Positions 25,626-36,747 of a stretch of DNA of 64,000 nucleotides are shown in pieces; the stretch's first letter is position 1, and every line of letters begins with the position of its first letter. Below the pieces are notes generated by a model, which did no database searches, was not told where the DNA came from, and saw only the letters and a program-made list of their open reading frames with translations. This DNA is from Ursus arctos (lineage: Eukaryota > Chordata > Mammalia > Carnivora > Ursidae). The DNA lies in assembly GCF_023065955.2 (NCBI RefSeq), contig NW_026623100.1, positions 16,097,001-16,161,000 of the forward strand, read 5' to 3'. A program made the position numbers and the translations under genes.

Positions 25626-25652
25626 ATCTGACTGAGCCACCCAGGTGCCCCT
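25626..25652 (-). mobile_element. canSINE head fragment, antisense
   Basis: Only CTGACTGAGCCACCCAGGTG and CCCC remain, the tRNA-like end of an element whose body is gone. Confidence 0.65.
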
Positions 25653-25897
25653 GATTATCGTTTTCTTCTTTATGCTTCTAGATATCCTTCCAAGCAGGTC
25701 TAATTTTTATAATTACAAGTCAGTTTTAGGTTTCTTTGACACATACGGTTTGAAGGGAACCTGAGGTCCATGTGGAGATGAGGTCCATCAAGTAAAGCTG
25801 ACTGCCCTGCAGGGGTTTGCAGATGATGCCATGCTCACCTCTAGCCTTCTCTCCACTGGAGATTCCTAAGTTACCAGCCTCAGGAAATCGTGCTCCT

Positions 25898-26126
25898 GGG
25901 GCGCCTGCGAGGCTCAGTCGGTTAAGCGTCTGCCTTTGGCTCAGGTCAGGATCTCAGGGTCCTGGGATTGGGCTCCCTGCTCAGCAGGGAGCCTGCTTCT
26001 CCCTCTGCCTCTCCCCTGCCCTTCCCCCTGCTCACACTCTCTCACTCACTGACTCACTCACTCTCTCTCTCTCTCAAAAAAAAAAATAAAATAAAATAAA
26101 ATAAAATAATCCTTAAAGAAAGAAAG
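25898..26126 (+). mobile_element. canSINE
   Basis: TSDs ggaaatcgtgctcct (25883-25897) and ggaaactgtgcttct (26127-26141); the tail is an (AAAAT)n run. Confidence 0.9.
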
Positions 26127-26280
26127 GAAACTGTGCTTCTACCAACCGGACATGGATTTGGGGTAGAACTAGCTTTTGGGGAAGTGGTGTCTCTCTACCT
26201 ACTGCCTCTACGTTTGGGAAAATACCTGACTACCCTCCATGTATTTATAAAATGGAGGCAATAGGGCAATAATGCTAATA

Positions 26281-26440
26281 CCCATTTCAGAGAACGAAAG
26301 TCCCCTATAAAGATGTGCACCCAATTACGAGCTCCTTTTAGAATCAATTGGAGGTTAAGTGCCAGAGCTTACCTAATACACAAACATTTCTCTCCGTTTT
26401 CGTTACTAAGACATACACTTTGGGGCTGACAACAGCGTTC
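26281..26440 (+). repeat. Diverged duplicate segment, copy A
   Basis: Begins CCCATTTCAGAGAACGAAAG and shares an ordered series of blocks with copy B at 28396-28560: cccatttca, cccataaa-like, agagctta, atacacaaa, atttctct, taagacata, gggctga. The family is not recognised. Confidence 0.65.
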
Positions 26441-26894
26441 GATGAGTTAATGCATATATGCTAGTTATGATTTCACAAATTATTGAAATGTTGTAGCTTA
26501 AGGTCCAAATTGTTACCATTTGTTAAAACTGGACTTGCATGAGGAATTAAAATATAATAATAACGATGCTAAATTTTTAGCCAAAGGGCTCTCTTAGCTA
26601 AATGCTTTCTTGTTGGTTTGCCATAAATGTGTTCAAATAAAAATCCTTTTCCTTGGTGTTCAGGAGATCAATACCCAGACCTAACTTTGAGGCCTACAGA
26701 AAAGCAATTAACATCCCCTGAAAGATTCTTCCGGAGATTAGTTTATGGACTTCCCAGACCCCAGTCTCATGATGGATTTGAGCACCATGATTTATCTTTC
26801 TTCTGGAAAGCTCAGTGCTGTACCCTAGTTTTATTGTCTGTTGTTAATATGTAGCTGTTTAAATTTTAACTTCGTGTATGTTTCCGATCTCTCC

Positions 26895-27025
26895 CAACTG
26901 GGCTGGAGGTTCTTGAGAACAGGGCCTATGTCTTTTACTTCCTGGACACAAATAATGCTTAGCATAGAGTCCCATAACTTACTAACTTTTAAGGGCTTAG
27001 TAAATATGTATTAAGTAAACAAGTC
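26895..27025 (+). mobile_element. L2 3' end
   Basis: ggaggttcttgagaacaggg ... gggcttagtaaatatgtatt, the typical L2 terminus. Confidence 0.65.
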
Positions 27026-27598
27026 ACAAATTAATCCCCAGCCAGCCCTGTGCTTCAGTGGGGTGATCTGACAGGTAGCAAAGGACCCTGCTGCCTCAAA
27101 CACCTCCCTCAAAAGCAGCGTCTGTGCTTAAGAATCCCACCTTCCCTTGCCTCTTTTGGATAAGACATTGTCTCCCAGAGAACTGTAGTAAAATGTAAAT
27201 ATCTAACCTGGGAGGTTTCCATAGCTAGGACATTGTCTATAGTTTCCTAGCAGGGAGCTTGGGCCTAGGATTGAGTTGGGGGGGAGGCGGGGAAGGGCCA
27301 GAGAACCTAGGGTCCCATTTTGGGGTGTGAATTAGGTGGAGCAGCCCAAGGGCGTCAGCGACAGATGAGGGAAGGAGCATAGAGCAGGAGTCCACTGGGC
27401 TGGGTCTTTGCGGGGTGGGGCAGGGAATACCTAACTGGGTTAGAGTGCATCTCGACACAACCAGAACTGACCTGTAGGAGAGAGCCTTCAGTGAGAACCA
27501 AAGTGCGGCAACAGAGGAGAAGGAATTTCTGGAGGAATCAGAGGGTTTTATTAACTCAAGTTTCCATCTGAAATTGCCCTCCAAAATGATGGGAGGAG

Positions 27599-27988
27599 GG
27601 GCGCCTGGGCGGCCCAGTCCACTGAGCCTCGGATTCTTGGTTTCAGCTCAGTCCTGGTCTCAGGGTTGGGAAATGGAGCCCTACATCAGACTCTATGCTC
27701 AGAATAGAGTCTACTTGGGTTTCTTCTCCCTCTCCCTCTGCCTCTCTCTTTCTCGAAAATAAATAAATCTTAAAAAACAAAAAATGAAGGGGGGCATCCT
27801 GGGTGGCTCAATTGGTTAAGCGTCTGCCTTCAGCTCGGGTCATGGTCTGGGGGTCCTGGGATGAAGCCCCTTGTCAGGCTCCCTGCTCAGCGGGGAGTCT
27901 GCTTCTCCCTCTGGCTCTGACCCTCCTCCCCACTTGTGCTCTCTCTCTCTCTCAAATAAACAAGTAAAATCTTTAAAAAAAAAAAAAA
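27599..27988 (+). mobile_element. Tandem pair of canSINEs sharing one target duplication
   Basis: Older head at 27599, younger head at about 27790 inserted in its tail. The pair is bounded by aatgatgggagga copies at about 27586 and 27987. Confidence 0.87.
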
Positions 27989-28395
27989 TGATGGGAGGAT
28001 GGGTCGGTGTAGTATGGCTCTTGACCCACAACCACTACAGTTTCAGAATTGGAGCAATTTGGACGCAAACATACCTACGCCCACGCGGGACATACCTATG
28101 CTTCAATTCTGCCGTGTATATAAATCCAGGATTTTTTTTTCTATGAATTGTTTGTTAGGAGTCAGAAGTCAGCAGTATCCCAAACTGAGTACGGGGTCAT
28201 GGATACCAGTACGGAGTACTGGATAGCAGGCAGGGTCCCCTCTCCTCTACCAACCCCCAGGAGGAAGCAGACAGGGGAAGGTTCCTATGGTTACCAGCGC
28301 TTGGCTGTTTTATTGCTTTCATTCTTCTGGGCGTTTTTACAAGAAGTAAGCAAAGTACAAATATTTTATAGCCCTCTGGCTAGAAAGTATGATAT

Positions 28396-28560
28396 CCCAT
28401 TTCAAAGAATGAAGGCCCCATAAAGGTGAGCGCCTAACTACAAACTTCTTTGGGAATCAATCAGAAATTATTAAGTACCAGAGCTTATCTGATACACAAA
28501 TAAATATTTCTCTAGGTTTATGACAGCTAAGACATAACCCTGCGGGCTGATAGCACTGAA
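28396..28560 (+). repeat. Diverged duplicate segment, copy B
   Basis: Begins CCCATTTCAAAGAATGAAGG. It is collinear with copy A about 2.1 kb upstream, with small indels. It is either two copies of an unnamed old repeat or a local duplication. Confidence 0.65.
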
Positions 28561-28574
28561 ACTGTGTGGTGTGG

Positions 28575-28795
28575 GGAAAGCGTATACGTTTTGAGTTTTA
28601 CAGCGTAGGGTCAAGCCTTAGCACCGCCATTCACGAATCAATCATTCAACCCCTAACATTCAACGCCCAATCTTGGGCGTTACCTCACTGTGCCTACCCA
28701 GTCCTCTCATTCGTAAAATGGAAATAAGAGATAGAGTCTCTGTGAAGATTAAATAAGATAATGTGAAAAAGCACATTGGGTGCTTACAAATACCG
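28575..28795 (+). mobile_element. MIR
   Basis: ctctcattcgtaaaatggaa and gaagattaaataagataatg are recognisable MIR blocks. Confidence 0.65.
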
Positions 28796-29570
28796 GGTTT
28801 CCCTTCTCTTCCTTTCCTAAATGGTCCCCTGAGGAAGATCTCTGATCAGCAGCTGAATAAGGCTCTGAAAACCCTCGAGGGTCAGAAGAATCTAAAAAGT
28901 AAGCCGCAAAAAAGAAAGCAATCTGTTTCATTACCATTTATGATAATTTAGAACTGGAGAGCAGCCAGACCAGTCCTGGTTCTGTTCATTCCGAGCACCG
29001 AGCTCTCTGTGCGGGTATCTGTCTCAGCCCTGAAGCTGGGAACTCCTCAAGGGAATGCGTGAGGACCGCGAACCCTGGGAGCCCTGTCTTGTTGAACCGG
29101 AATCTCCTCAGAACTAGTGTGGAGCCTCCCAGTTTGATTGTGGATGAAAACGGAATCATTGTATCTCCCCTCCCTCCCAGTGGGTCCTGAAATACGATTC
29201 TCCTTAGGTGATTTTGGATCCCCTTCAGCCTCACTTATAGGCCAGCTTTCACATTTTTGCCCCCATCTTATGCTCAATAACATGCATCAAATCAATGTAC
29301 CTGTGCTTTTCAACAGACGATTTCTACAGGAGTGAGCCAGCTTGGGGGATGGACATGCCAGGCTGTGCCTGTGTTTTCTATACTCCTAGAATTCCACTGC
29401 TTAGCCATTGCCATTCAACGGGCCCGCTGCTTTCTCCTACAAAGCCTTTTACAATCCAAGGATAGAAGCAAAGTGTGATGTCCTCTATGTCAAGATGGCT
29501 TACTAACCTTTCACGGTCTGAGATTTTCTATGAGCCACTGGTAGCACTTAGACCCACATGCTATTTTTTT
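28796..29570. other. No gene seen
   Basis: Single-copy sequence; opposite-strand open frames at about 29000-29280 are mutual shadows. Confidence 0.5.
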
Positions 29571-29580
29571 CTGGGCTATC

Positions 29581-29771
29581 TTTTTTTTTTTTTTTAAGAT
29601 TTGACTTATTTATTTGACAGAGAGAGAGCACAAGCAGGAGGGGTAGCAGGGAGAGGAAGAAGCAGTCTCCCCGCTGAGCAAGGAGCCCACCTTGAGGCTG
29701 GATCCCAGGACCCTGGGGTCATGACCTGGGGTGAAGGCAGGCGCTTAATTGACTGAGCCACCCAGGTGCCC
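29581..29771 (-). mobile_element. canSINE, antisense
   Basis: TSDs ctgggctatcttttt and ctggctatctttttg; ends GACTGAGCCACCCAGGTGCC. Confidence 0.9.
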
Positions 29772-29789
29772 CCTGGCTATCTTTTTGCC

Positions 29790-31700
29790 TTTATAAATCC
29801 TGCATGGAAGTGGAAATGTGGTCATTACTTTATTGGTTCATAGACTTCTCTACAGACTTCTGGAAGTTCCCTTTTTTTTTTTTCTTAACAGGGAACCAAC
29901 AAAGATGTGACATAGCCTCCTTCTTCTCTCCTCTACCCACATTCCTTTATTTCCTTCTTCTTTCACAAACTTCTACCAATTCATGGCCATAATTCTGCGT
30001 CTAACGTACTCAGTCCTCAATGACTGCTGATCCTTAGCACTACGGCTGGGGACAGCCTAGATCTCCCAGGAATATTATCAAACTGGGTACATTCTGAGTC
30101 AGTATTGCACCCAGTGATGTGTGTTTTAAGAGGTTCATCCGGGCCATGACACTTGATAACTCACTCACCTGAGTAGGAGTGCCAATAAAATTAAGTTTAT
30201 GATACTCAGTTCATTCTTATCACACACCTTGATTTTCTAGGGACATCTCAGGAGGCCCTATGGGGACAGATAATTCCAGAAAGGAAAGCCATGTAAGTGT
30301 GTATTTTTCCTTTGTTGTTTCTTTCTTGTGCCTTGCAAACTGCCCATGTGTTCCTTCTCAACCAGGAACATGAGAACCCAGGTGATGGTCCCATTTGACC
30401 CTGTCCGGTTACCAGGAGAGGTAACTTCCTCCAGAACCGTGTATGTATACATGGTTGCTTCGGAGATGTCATTAAACCTGAATGCTGTCTGGAATAAGCT
30501 GCATACACATATACAGTATATATGACCTATCATAAAGACCCCACCCCTCTCCCATCCCGATAAGGCAAGGGTAAAGGTCCATCTCTGTTTGCCACACTCT
30601 AGTTCCTTCTGTCTAGGCCACAATACAATTTCCGGAACCAACCACTCTAAGCACACTGATGTGTTGAATGGTTAGGTCATCCACAAAGTAAAGGCTCGAT
30701 GCTTATTAATGATCATGACTCAATCATTCAGGTGGTTATTAAGCTAAGACGGGTCACCCCACAGCCCCTACTTCACCGTACGCTCCCAGAGAAAGCACCT
30801 CCTCTACTCCTTACAAAGATTGCCACCTCCCACCACCATACTCCCTCCGATACTAGATACTACGCAGGGCAGGGAAGGGCGGTCATCCTGCAGTTCCTCG
30901 ACCTTTGTATTCATATTCAAAATCAGCTCCTCAAGGTGTATTCATATTCAAAATTGGCTCCTCAGGCTGATTTCTCATCTCAGTGTAAGAGCCTGTCAGG
31001 CTAGTCAGAACATGCCTTATACCCCATTTGCCTCGGTCCCTGCCAGAAGAACAGGACTTCCAGGTCACCCAACGTCACATTGGCCATCCACTCCAGGACC
31101 CCTGAGCTCCTCGGCTTATCTTATCCAGCCTCCCCTGCCCTCCCCAGGGTCTCCCACTGCACTCTTACTGACTCCTACTCTGTCGCCATCAAACACCCTG
31201 GTAGCCTCCTCTTCCTTGGACACGCCCTCCCCCTCCAGGGGGTGAGTGAACCTGGTTTCCCCCACAGGTGGAAGCTGTGTTTAGTTTTCCCCTCACCTCC
31301 CAGACACCTCAGGGCCTGGGAGTGTCCTAGGTGTTCTGCCTGTCACTTCCAAACTATTTCTTTACTTTCGTCCTTCTAAACTTCCAGCTCCTTCAAATCC
31401 CCACCTGTCACCCCTTGTCCTCTCAGCTCCTCATTTAAGAGCTCCGTTGTTGCCGTTCTTCACCCTTGTTTGACAGATACTTCTGTCTCCTCTCGTCCTT
31501 ACTCCTGAACCCTGCTTAGGTGCCATGACCCAGCATTGTCATCCCACTTCTGCAAACACCTTCCACACTAATCTGGTCTTTCTCTTGTCTGTCCTGTTGG
31601 TCTGGAATGTCCCATTCTGTTGACCCCAGCTCCCTGGCTCTCAGAGCTTCTACCCAAGCAGCTGGTAATCGCTAGAGGAAATCACACAATGTAGCTGATG
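29790..31700. other. No gene seen
   Basis: Single-copy and pyrimidine-rich sequence; a degraded L2 is possible near 31360-31680. Confidence 0.45.
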
Positions 31701-31713
31701 GATTTCACTTTGG

Positions 31714-31905
31714 TTTTTTTGTTTGTTTATTTTTTTTTTAAGATTTTATTTCTTTATTTGACAGAGAGAGAGTACAAGAGCAGAGGGAGCAGCAGGGAGA
31801 GAGAAAAGCAGGCTCCCGCTGAGCAGAGAGCCCGACGTGGGACTCGATCCCACGATCATGACCTGAGCCGAAGGCAGACGCTTGACTGAGTCACCCAGAG
31901 GCCCC
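31714..31905 (-). mobile_element. canSINE, antisense
   Basis: TSDs gatggatttcactttg (31698) and aatggatttcagtttg (31906). Confidence 0.9.
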
Positions 31906-32013
31906 AATGGATTTCAGTTTGAATTGTGACCTTTAACCTCAAAGGACTCGCACTGCCTAGCAAATACTATCACGTTTTCTAGGAAAGTTCACTGTCCCAC
32001 TCTATAATGACAT

Positions 32014-32126
32014 CCTCAGAGGTCCTTGAATGGCTCAGGCTGAAGAGCATGTGACTCTTAATCTAAAGTTCATGGGTTCCAGCCCCACATTGGGTGTAGA
32101 TTAGTAAAATAAGGAAAGAAATAAAT
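32014..32126 (+). mobile_element. Short-form canSINE
   Basis: tRNA-like head (GGCTCAGGCTGAAGAGCATG) followed directly by ATTGGGTGTAGATTA and an A-rich tail, without the CT-rich middle. Confidence 0.7.
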
Positions 32127-32165
32127 TTGTCAGAAATTTTGCTTTAAAAATTTCTTTAATCATCT

Positions 32166-32277
32166 TTTTAAAAATTTTATTTATTTAAGTAATCTCTACA
32201 TCCAACGTGGGGCTCAAACTCACAACCCCGAGATCAAGAGTCACTTGCTCCTCCAACTGAACCAATGAGGCACTCCT
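32166..32277 (-). mobile_element. Short-form canSINE, antisense
   Basis: TTTAAGTAATCTCTACATCC start and degraded tRNA-like end. Confidence 0.75.
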
Positions 32278-32311
32278 AAAAAAATTTTTTTTAATAAAAA
32301 AATAAAATGAC

Positions 32312-32510
32312 GAGGGCGCCTGGGTGGCACAGTAGGTTAAGTGTCTGCCTTCAGCTCAGGTCATGATCCCAGGGTCCTGGGATCGAGCACCGCAGCAGGC
32401 TCCCTGCTCAGTGGGGAGTCTGTTTCTCCCACTCCCTCTGCCCCTTACTCTGCTCATGCTCTCTCTCTCAAAATAAATAAATAAAATCTTTAAAAAAAAT
32501 AAATAATAGG
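32312..32510 (+). mobile_element. canSINE
   Basis: Head GAGGGCGCCTGGGTGGCACA, CT-rich middle, AATAAATAAAATCTTT tail. Confidence 0.88.
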
Positions 32511-32599
32511 AAAAATGACATTTTTCCCCTCAAAATCTTCTACATTGCAAAGCTTAAGTAAATTAAATCTTAAAAAAATAAAATAAAATAAAATACCAT

Positions 32600-33190
32600 C
32601 TTTATACAGATGATTCTGTGTGAATTTAGACTTCCAGATGCCACACCCTACTTGACATCTCTGCTTGGACGATTAATGGACCACTTGGACATTTCCCCCC
32701 AGATGCTCCTCCCCAGTCTTCCCCTTGTCAGCAAATGGCACCATGATCCTCCTCAGCTACTGAAGCTAAGAACCTAGGAGTGATCTTTGATTCCTCACTT
32801 ACCCTCATGTCCCGCATTGGCATTAGTAAGTCCTATCTGCTCTAACTCCAAAAATACATCTCTTATGTGTTGGTACTTCTCTCCATCTTCACTGCCACTA
32901 CTCTTGTCCAGGTAAACAATTTCTCACCAAGACTACAGCAATAGCTTCTAAATTCATCTTCCTTCTTACACTCTGCACACTTACAATGCATTCTCTACAA
33001 AGCATTCAGAAGTGATCTTTCTACAACATAACTCATGTCTGTCCCCTGCTTCTCTCCCGGCAATAGAATAAAATCCTTACCATTCCTCAAGGCTTTGCAT
33101 GAGCTGACTCCTGCCCTCAAGCCCTTCCCCTCTCAAAATGCTAGTCCCATTGACCTCATTTCTGTTCTTCCAGCACACATTTTGTGTAGT
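32600..33190 (+). mobile_element. L2 fragment, sense
   Basis: acatctctgcttggacgatt, gtcagcaaatggcaccatga, gctttgcatgagctgactcc in L2 order. Confidence 0.65.
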
Positions 33191-33689
33191 CCACTTTTTC
33201 TTTTTTTGTCCTTTTGATAAAAACAAGTATTTATGTTAAAGAAGTCTAATTGGTCTAAAAATATTTAAGTGTCTCAAAATTTCTGGGCAGTTTCTTTCCT
33301 CCAGTAAGTTGACAGCAGCTCACACAGGTTGATGCAGGAAAGCTAGATGGAAGTTCCTAGAATCTGCCCAACACCAGATAGGAGATATCCTCTGCCTTAA
33401 CATAGTCCACTTGTTCCATCTTATCTTACAGCAATACTGAATTAGATAAAATATGTAGCTGAAATCAAGTTGTGCTATAATTTAAGACTGTAGCTCTTAA
33501 TCGGAAGTGGTACTGCCTTGCCCAAAGGGCTGGAAATGTATGAAGGCCTTTTTTGAGTTGTCTAAATGACTAAGTAGATTGAGTGGGTGGACGCTAAAAT
33601 CCTTGAAATATTTTGAAAAATATTCCATCCAAAAGTCCAATTTAGTGCCCCATGTGAAGACACCTAGTCTAAGGCATTCTTGTGTCCCT

Positions 33690-34230
33690 AAAAGACTTGT
33701 GATAATAATGTTTATGGCAACTTTATTCATAAAAGCCCCAAACTGGAAACATCCCACCTGTCCACCCATAGTAGAATGGCTTACACAAATTGTGGCACAT
33801 TCATCCAGTTCAGTACTTCTCAGCAATAAAAGAGAACAGATTGTCAACACATGCAACATGATGAATTTCAAAAACGTTATGCTGAGCAAAAGAAGCTTTA
33901 CACAAAAAATAACATACGGTTTGATTCCATTTATATGACAGTTTTAGTGGACCAACGACATAAATTCCAAGGCCCGGTACAGAATGAAAATGTGGACTCC
34001 TTGTTAGAATATTGAGAATTTCAAGATTGTTACAGCTCGCATTATACCAAGTATGTTACCCTTCCAAGCATGGGATCCTGTGTGACTGTACGGTTGCATA
34101 TCCATGAAGCTGTCCTGGAGTAGGCAAACTAACGTATACTGGAAGACAAGTCAAAATTGGGATTACATCTGTGGGGAGCAGGGATCGACTAGGAACAGAA
34201 AAATTGAACTTTTTGGAAATGAGGGTTAGA
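33690..34230 (+). mobile_element. L1M 3' fragment with an inserted short repeat
   Basis: ggcaactttattcataaaag, cattatgctgagcaaaagaa, gattccatttatatgac; a different repeat occupies about 33945-34125. Confidence 0.7.
33945..34125 (+). repeat. Copy 2 of an unassigned interspersed repeat, inside L1
   Basis: ggcccggtacagaatgaaaa ... cctgtgtgactgtacggttg ... ccatgaagctgtcctggag; interrupts L1 sequence. Confidence 0.55.
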
Positions 34231-34234
34231 TTTA

Positions 34235-34442
34235 TCTTCTTTTATTTATTTATTTAAAAGCTTATATATTTATTTAACAGAGATAGAGACAGCCAGCGAG
34301 AGAGGGAACACAAGCAGGAGGAGTGGGAGAGGAAGAAGCAGGCTCATAGCAGAGGAGCCTGATGTGGGGCTCGATCCCATAACGCCAGGATCATGCCCTG
34401 AGCTGAAGGCAGACGCTTAACGACTACGCCACCCAGGTGCCT
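34235..34442 (-). mobile_element. canSINE, bear-type, antisense
   Basis: Contains AACGCCAGGATCATGCCCTG and ends CGCCACCCAGGTGCC. Part of a nested cluster. Confidence 0.87.
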
Positions 34443-34811
34443 CTATTTATTTATTTTTACGTGGAGTCCTTGTCCAGTGTGGAGTTCAGTGTGGGGCTTG
34501 AACTCACAACCCTGAGATTAAGATCTGAGCTGAGATCAAGAGTCAGATGCTTGGGTCGCCTGGGTGGCTCAGTGAGTTAGTCTGACTCTTGGTTTCGGCT
34601 CAAGTCATGATCTCAAGGTTGTTGGATACAGACCCGAGTCAGGGTCCGTGCTCAGTGCAGAGCCTGCTTAAGATTCTCTCTTTCTCTCTCCCTTTGCCCC
34701 TCTCTCCCTCCCTGTTCTTTCTCTCTCTCAAATAAACAAATATATCTTAAAAAATTAAAAAAAAAAATAAGAGTCAGATACTTAACTGACTGAGCCACCC
34801 AGGTACCCCAG
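34443..34811 (-). mobile_element. Short-form canSINE, antisense, interrupted
   Basis: Body 34443-34553 and tRNA-like end 34769-34811 (CTGACTGAGCCACCCAGGTA), split by the + SINE at 34554. Confidence 0.8.
34554..34768 (+). mobile_element. canSINE nested in the 34443-34811 element
   Basis: TSDs aagagtcagatgctt and aagagtcagatactt derive from the host SINE. Confidence 0.87.
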
Positions 34812-35119
34812 TTATATTTATCTTGATAAGAGTCTATATCATAAGTGTATGTATTTGTCAAACACATTTTTTTCTTCTTACTGTTTTACTGAAAAAAAAA
34901 ATGAACAAGCTCTAAGTGAATACCGATCTTCAATTAACAGTACACATACTGAAGCACTTAGAAAAAACTGTGTATAAAGTCTTCAATTAACTTGGAAATG
35001 CATCAGAATAATGACAGATGGGCGGATAGATGGATAGGTACACGATACAACGAGTACAGTAAAGCATTAATGGTATAATCTAAGTTCGGCTATTTCAATA
35101 CTCTCCTCTCAATAATTGA

Positions 35120-35757
35120 AAGAAGTGGACACAAAATCAGAAGGAATAGACAAGACCTGAAAAACACCATCAACCAACTTGAACACTCCACCTAACAAAA
35201 CTCTTTTCAAGAGCACACGGAACATTCACCAAGATAGACCATTGGCTGGGTTAGAAACAAGTGTTGATAAATTTAGGATTGAAATCATTCACAGTTTATT
35301 CTCTGACCCCACTGAAATTAAATTAGAAATCAATAACAAAAACGTGTTTAGAAAATCTTAAAAATTTTGGAAATTAAACACACTGCTTAATAAGCTATGG
35401 GCCAATAAAAAAATCATACAGGAAACTAGACAGTATTTTTAATTGAATGATAATTAGAACATAATGTGTGGGATTATAACACAACAAAATGTGTGGGATG
35501 CAGCTGAAGCTATGCTTAGAAAGGATACTATAGGGGTAAATGCTTATAAGAGAGGAAAAGTCTAAAACCACTGATCAAAGCTTTTACATTAGGAAGTTAG
35601 AAAAAGAGCAAATTAAATCCAAAATAAGTGGAAAAAAGGAAATTATAAAGATAAGAGAGAAAACCAATGAAATAGAAAACAGACACGCAATGAAGCAACA
35701 TCAGCAAAAACAAAATTTGGCTTTTTGAAAAAAGCAATACAATTCATAAATCTCTAG
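35120..35757 (+). mobile_element. L1 ORF2 fragment
   Basis: Translates in broken frames to L1 ORF2-like peptides (FKSTRNIHQDRPLA, EIKLEINNK); frameshifts and stops throughout. Confidence 0.65.
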
Positions 35758-35944
35758 CCACAAGACAGTGGCTCAGACGGTTAGGCGTCTGCCTTCAGTT
35801 CAGGTCATGATTCCGGGGTCCTGTGATGAGCCCTGCATTGGGCTCCTTGCTCAGCGGGAGCCTGCTTCTCCCTCTGTTTCTGCCTGCTGCTCCCCCTGCT
35901 TGTTCTGTCAAATAAATAAATAGAATCTTTAAAAAAAAAAAAAT
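35758..35944 (+). mobile_element. canSINE
   Basis: Degraded head (CAGTGGCTCAGACGGTTAGG), standard CT-rich middle and poly-A tail; abuts an L1 ORF2 fragment. Confidence 0.85.
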
Positions 35945-35988
35945 GAGTCAGAGTCAGATGTTTAACCAACTGAGCCACCCAGGCACCC
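35945..35988 (-). mobile_element. canSINE head fragment, antisense
   Basis: AACCAACTGAGCCACCCAGG end only; probably the remaining right side of a SINE into which the preceding + copy inserted. Confidence 0.7.
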
Positions 35989-36009
35989 TTATACTACCCA
36001 TTATATATA

Positions 36010-36203
36010 TATATTTTTAAAGATTTTATTTATTTGACAGAGATAGAGACAGCCAGCGAGAAAGGGAACACAAGCAGGGGGAGTGGGAGAGGAAGAAACA
36101 GGCTCATAGCAGAGGAGCCTGATGTGGGGCTCGATCCCATAACGCCGGGATCACGCCCTGAGCCGAAGGCAGACGCTCTAACCACTGTGCCACCCAGGCA
36201 CTC
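36010..36203 (-). mobile_element. canSINE, bear-type, antisense
   Basis: TSDs actacccattatata (35993) and actacccattatatt (36204). Confidence 0.9.
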
Positions 36204-36394
36204 CACTACCCATTATATTTTTATTAACTAGCTTCTTTTCATTTCCATCCATTCTTTGGCTTTGATGTAGGTTTTTTAATTTGGTTCTTATTTGATGGCC
36301 TGCAGGAGTTTGGTCAGAAAAGTTTAATTTTAATTTTAATTTTTTATTTTTTTTAAGGTTTTACACTTTTATCCATACAGATCTTAAATAGGAC

Positions 36395-36583
36395 TTTTTT
36401 TTTTAAAGAGTTTTTGTTTATTTGACAGAGATAGAGACAGCCAGCGAGAGAGGGAACACAAGCAGGGGGAGTGGGAGAGGAAGAAGCAGGCTCCCATTGG
36501 AGGAGCCTGACGTGGGGCTCGATCCCAGATCGCCGGGACCACGCCCTGAGCAGACGCCTAACGACTGAGCCCCCCAGGCGCCC
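36395..36583 (-). mobile_element. canSINE, bear-type, antisense
   Basis: Ends GAGCCCCCCAGGCGCCCC; right flank cagaaaagtttaattttt repeats sequence at about 36313, so the insertion may have included adjacent sequence. Confidence 0.85.
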
Positions 36584-36627
36584 CAGAAAAGTTTAATTTT
36601 TAATCTTGTCGGTTGTTTTTTCAGATT

Positions 36628-36747
36628 TTTAAAAAAGATTTTATTTATTCACTTGACAGAGAGAGAGAGCACAAGCAAAGGGGGCGGCTGGCAGAGGGCG
36701 AGGGAGAAGCAGGCTCCCCATTGAGCAGGGAGCCTAAAGTGGGACTA
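36628..36747 (-). mobile_element. 5'-truncated canSINE, antisense
   Basis: Only the tail half is present; atcttgtc on both sides suggests a truncated insertion rather than later deletion. Confidence 0.75.
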
